DNA from: DATFES01 sp035457725
GTDB taxonomy: Bacteria > Pseudomonadota > Alphaproteobacteria > CACIAM-22H2
Assembly: GCA_035457725.1 (NCBI GenBank)
Contig: DATIBC010000030.1
Span: forward strand, 1 to 51,313
Direction of reading: 5' to 3'
Length of the DNA: 51,313 bases
Within the stretch, counting starts at the first letter, position 1. Each line of letters begins with the position of its first letter. A model generated the notes under the pieces. The model was not told the origin of the DNA, made no database searches, and was given only the letters and a program-made list of their open reading frames with translations. Below are positions 49,148 to 51,313 of this stretch, one piece after another. Position numbers and translations under genes: made by a program.

Positions 49148-49788
49148 TCATCGCCATCGACGGGCCCGCCGGGGTCGGCAAGGGCACCCTAGCGCGACGT
49201 CTGGCCGCCCGTTTCGACTTGCAGCATCTCGATACCGGCGCGCTTTATCGGGCAGTGGCCTTGCGCATTCTGCGCCGGGGCGGCGATCCGCACGACCGGG
49301 ACACCGCGGCGGTGGCGGCGCGATACCTGCGGGTCACCGATCTCGCCGATCCGGCGTTGCGTGGCGATGAAGTCGCCGAGGCGGCGTCGGTGGTCGCCGC
49401 TCAACGGGCGGTCCGACAGGCCCTGCTCGACTTCCAGCGGAAATTCGCTAACTCGCCGCACGGCAATGCAAAAGGGGCGGTTCTCGACGGCCGGGACATC
49501 GGTACGGTGATCTGCCCGAATGCCGACGTGAAATTGTTCCTCGACGCCCGCCCCGAGGTGCGAGCCAAGCGCCGGTACGAGGAGTTGCGGGCCCGTGGCG
49601 AGCCCGCTATATATGCCCGCGTTCTCGCGGACATCGAGACACGGGACAGGCGCGACGCCAATCGCGGCATTGCCGCGCTCAAGCCGGCGCGCGACGCGAT
49701 CGAGATCGACACCTCCGATCTCGACGCCGATCAGGTGTTCGAAAAAGCGCTCGAAGCGATCGAGCGGAGAACCCGCCGCCCGGGATGA
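49144..49788 (+). CDS. cmk: Cytidylate kinase
   Basis: The product is 214 aa. P-loop DGPAGVGKGT (residues 6-15), LDTGALYRAVAL for nucleotide binding, VLDGRDIGTVICPNADVKLF and the lid segment RDRRDANR. It phosphorylates CMP and dCMP. ATGA overlap with aroA; rpsA follows 130 bp downstream, the widespread aroA-cmk-rpsA order. Confidence 0.96.
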   Translation: MIIAIDGPAGVGKGTLARRLAARFDLQHLDTGALYRAVALRILRRGGDPHDRDTAAVAARYLRVTDLADPALRGDEVAEAASVVAAQRAVRQALLDFQRKFANSPHGNAKGAVLDGRDIGTVICPNADVKLFLDARPEVRAKRRYEELRARGEPAIYARVLADIETRDRRDANRGIAALKPARDAIEIDTSDLDADQVFEKALEAIERRTRRPG

Positions 49789-49918
49789 GCCCGCGCGGCG
49801 GCTTCCGCAACCTAGCGCCCGCGCCGACGACACGGCCGTGCGCGACAACCCCGACGTCGGCAGCCCCGCGAACTTGCGAGGGACGGACGATCGGAATGCA
49901 ACTGGGGAAAGGAAATCG

Positions 49919-51313
49919 ATGGCCAAGTCGTCCGCAGCTGCCGCCGCTCCGGCGGGTGATGAAAATTTTGCCGCCATGCTCGAGGAGTCTCTGGCCGGCA
50001 CCGCCCGTTTCGATGGCCGGGTTGTCCAGGGTCGGATCGTTTCGATCGAGGGCGATTTCGCCATCATCGACGTCGGCCTCAAGGCTGAAGGTCGGGTGGC
50101 GCTCAAGGAATTCGGCGATGGCGGCAAACCAGCCGAGCTCAAGGCCGGCGATTTGGTCGACGTGTTCGTCGAGCGCATGGAGGATCGCAACGGCGAGGCG
50201 ATGCTGTCGCGCGACAAGGCCAAGCGCGAGGAGGCGTGGACACAGCTCGAAAAGGCTTTCCAGACCAACCAGCGCGTCACCGGCGTGATCTTCGGCCGCG
50301 TCAAGGGCGGCTTCACCGTCGATCTCTCGGGCGCCGTCGCCTTCCTGCCAGGGAGCCAAGTCGACATCCGGCCGGTGCGCGACATCACGCCCCTGATCGG
50401 CACGCCGCAGCCGTTCCAGATCCTCAAGATGGACCGCTCGCGCGGCAACATCGTCGTCTCGCGCCGCGCTGTGCTCGAGGAGACGCGCGCCGAGGCGCGT
50501 TCCGAGCTCGTCGCTTCGCTCAAGGAGGGCCAGGTCCTCGAGGGCGTGGTCAAGAACATCACCGATTACGGAGCATTCGTCGATCTGGGCGGCGTCGACG
50601 GCTTGCTGCACGTCACCGATATCGCCTGGCGGCGCATCAACCATCCCTCGGAGGCGCTGCAGATCGGCCAGCACGTCAAGGTGCAGGTCATTCGCTTCAA
50701 TCCCGAAACGCAGCGCATCTCGCTCGGCATGAAGCAGCTCGAGGCCGATCCCTGGGAAGGCGTCGTCGCGAAGTACCCGGTCGGCGCCAAATTCAAGGGT
50801 CGCGTGACCAACATCACCGACTATGGCGCCTTCGTCGAACTCGAGCCCGGCATTGAGGGGTTGGTCCATGTCTCGGAGATGAGCTGGACCAAGAAGAACG
50901 TTCATCCCGGCAAGATCGTGTCGACGAGCCAGGAGGTCGAGGTCCAGGTTCTCGAGGTCGATCCCGACAAACGCCGGATTTCGCTCGGGCTGAAGCAGAC
51001 CCAGGAGAATCCGTGGGTCGCCTTCGCCAACAACCATCCGCCCGGCTCCGTCATCGAGGGCCAGATCCGCAACATCACCGAGTTCGGCCTGTTCATCGGG
51101 CTCGATGGCGGCATCGACGGCATGGTGCATCTGTCGGATCTCGACTGGTGCAAGTCCGGCGAAGAAGCGCTCAAGGACTACAAGAAGGGCGATAGCGCCA
51201 AGGCGGTGGTGCTGGAGTCCGACTCCGAGAAAGAGCGCATCAGCCTCGGGATCAAGCAGCTTACCCCCGATCCTTTCGCCTCCGGAGCGCCGTCGGCCAA
51301 GCTGAAGAAGGGC
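49919..51313 (+). CDS. rpsA: 30S ribosomal protein S1, 3' end beyond the window
   Basis: The ATG at 49919 follows a GGAAAGGA ribosome binding site; the frame stays open for 465 codons to the window edge. Consecutive S1 RNA-binding domains are readable. The first two are N-terminal and bind the ribosome (GRIVSIEGDFAIIDVGLKAE; GVIFGRVKGGFTVDLSG). The next three carry the classic ITDYGAFVDLGGVDGLLHVTD, ITDYGAFVELEPGIEGLVHV and ITEFGLFIGLDGGIDGMVHL type sequences. A sixth domain should follow outside. S1 helps mRNA bind the 30S subunit. Confidence 0.97.
   Translation, partial: MAKSSAAAAAPAGDENFAAMLEESLAGTARFDGRVVQGRIVSIEGDFAIIDVGLKAEGRVALKEFGDGGKPAELKAGDLVDVFVERMEDRNGEAMLSRDKAKREEAWTQLEKAFQTNQRVTGVIFGRVKGGFTVDLSGAVAFLPGSQVDIRPVRDITPLIGTPQPFQILKMDRSRGNIVVSRRAVLEETRAEARSELVASLKEGQVLEGVVKNITDYGAFVDLGGVDGLLHVTDIAWRRINHPSEALQIGQHVKVQVIRFNPETQRISLGMKQLEADPWEGVVAKYPVGAKFKGRVTNITDYGAFVELEPGIEGLVHVSEMSWTKKNVHPGKIVSTSQEVEVQVLEVDPDKRRISLGLKQTQENPWVAFANNHPPGSVIEGQIRNITEFGLFIGLDGGIDGMVHLSDLDWCKSGEEALKDYKKGDSAKAVVLESDSEKERISLGIKQLTPDPFASGAPSAKLKKG

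Overview
This is a GC-rich, gene-dense chromosomal segment of an alphaproteobacterium. The evidence is the gene content: a TIGR02300 (FYDLN acid) zinc-ribbon protein, a DUF1150 protein, a PraR-like XRE regulator, a class II-like EPSP synthase, a long-form hibernation factor, and the order kdsD-lptC-lptA-lptB-rpoN-hpf-ptsN. I cannot name the genus; a Rhodospirillales-like lineage is a guess. Most of the window is conserved core genome, with two small accessory scars, each beside the 3' end of a tRNA gene.

Left part (1-13.4 kb). A serine-recombinase-like 3' end lies outside a leftward tRNA-Ser(GGA). It is followed by a small membrane protein and lepA. A TetR repressor gene is divergent from an RND efflux adaptor/permease pair, with an inverted repeat over the repressor promoter. 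Then come a membrane-anchored class III nucleotide cyclase, a DUF2927-like protein with an HExxH motif, an MFS transporter, and a second class III cyclase fused to a TolB-like domain.

Translation block (13.5-21.6 kb, leftward). In transcription order it reads thrS, infC, xre (PraR-like), rpmI, rplT, pheS, pheT. Hairpin terminators or attenuators follow thrS and rplT. infC appears to begin at a non-canonical AUA or AUC codon.

Middle (21.6-29.3 kb) holds assorted cell-envelope and housekeeping genes: a GT4 glycosyltransferase, an ABHD10-like hydrolase, a YeeZ-like SDR, a GNAT acetyltransferase, a TPR protein, a small membrane protein, a GST, an ExoD-family protein and a TVP38-family protein. 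The leftward gltD-gltB pair (29.3-35.4 kb) encodes glutamate synthase, with a 19-bp palindrome next to a promoter-like sequence. An NDUFA9-like SDR, tRNA-Leu(CAG) and rnd follow.

Right part (37.7-44 kb) is the translationally coupled kdsD-lptC-lptA-lptB-rpoN run (LPS precursor synthesis and transport, then sigma-54), followed by hpf-ptsN from their own strong sigma-70-type promoter. Next is a leftward hsp20-DUF1150 pair with a heat-shock-like promoter and a ROSE-like RNA thermometer candidate. The 45.1-47.1 kb stretch is a degraded phage or island remnant ending at tRNA-Ala(GGC). It contains a CtrA-type box, a small membrane ORF with a strong terminator, a 57-bp perfect direct repeat flanking a proteasome/HslV-like Ntn-hydrolase cassette, and a frameshifted integrase pseudogene. 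The window closes with the TIGR02300 gene, aroA, cmk and the first four-fifths of rpsA.

I found no CRISPR array, rRNA operon, complete insertion sequence or complete new defence system. The least ordinary material is the 45.1-47.1 kb remnant and the RNA-level regulation candidates at infC, hsp20 and pheS.
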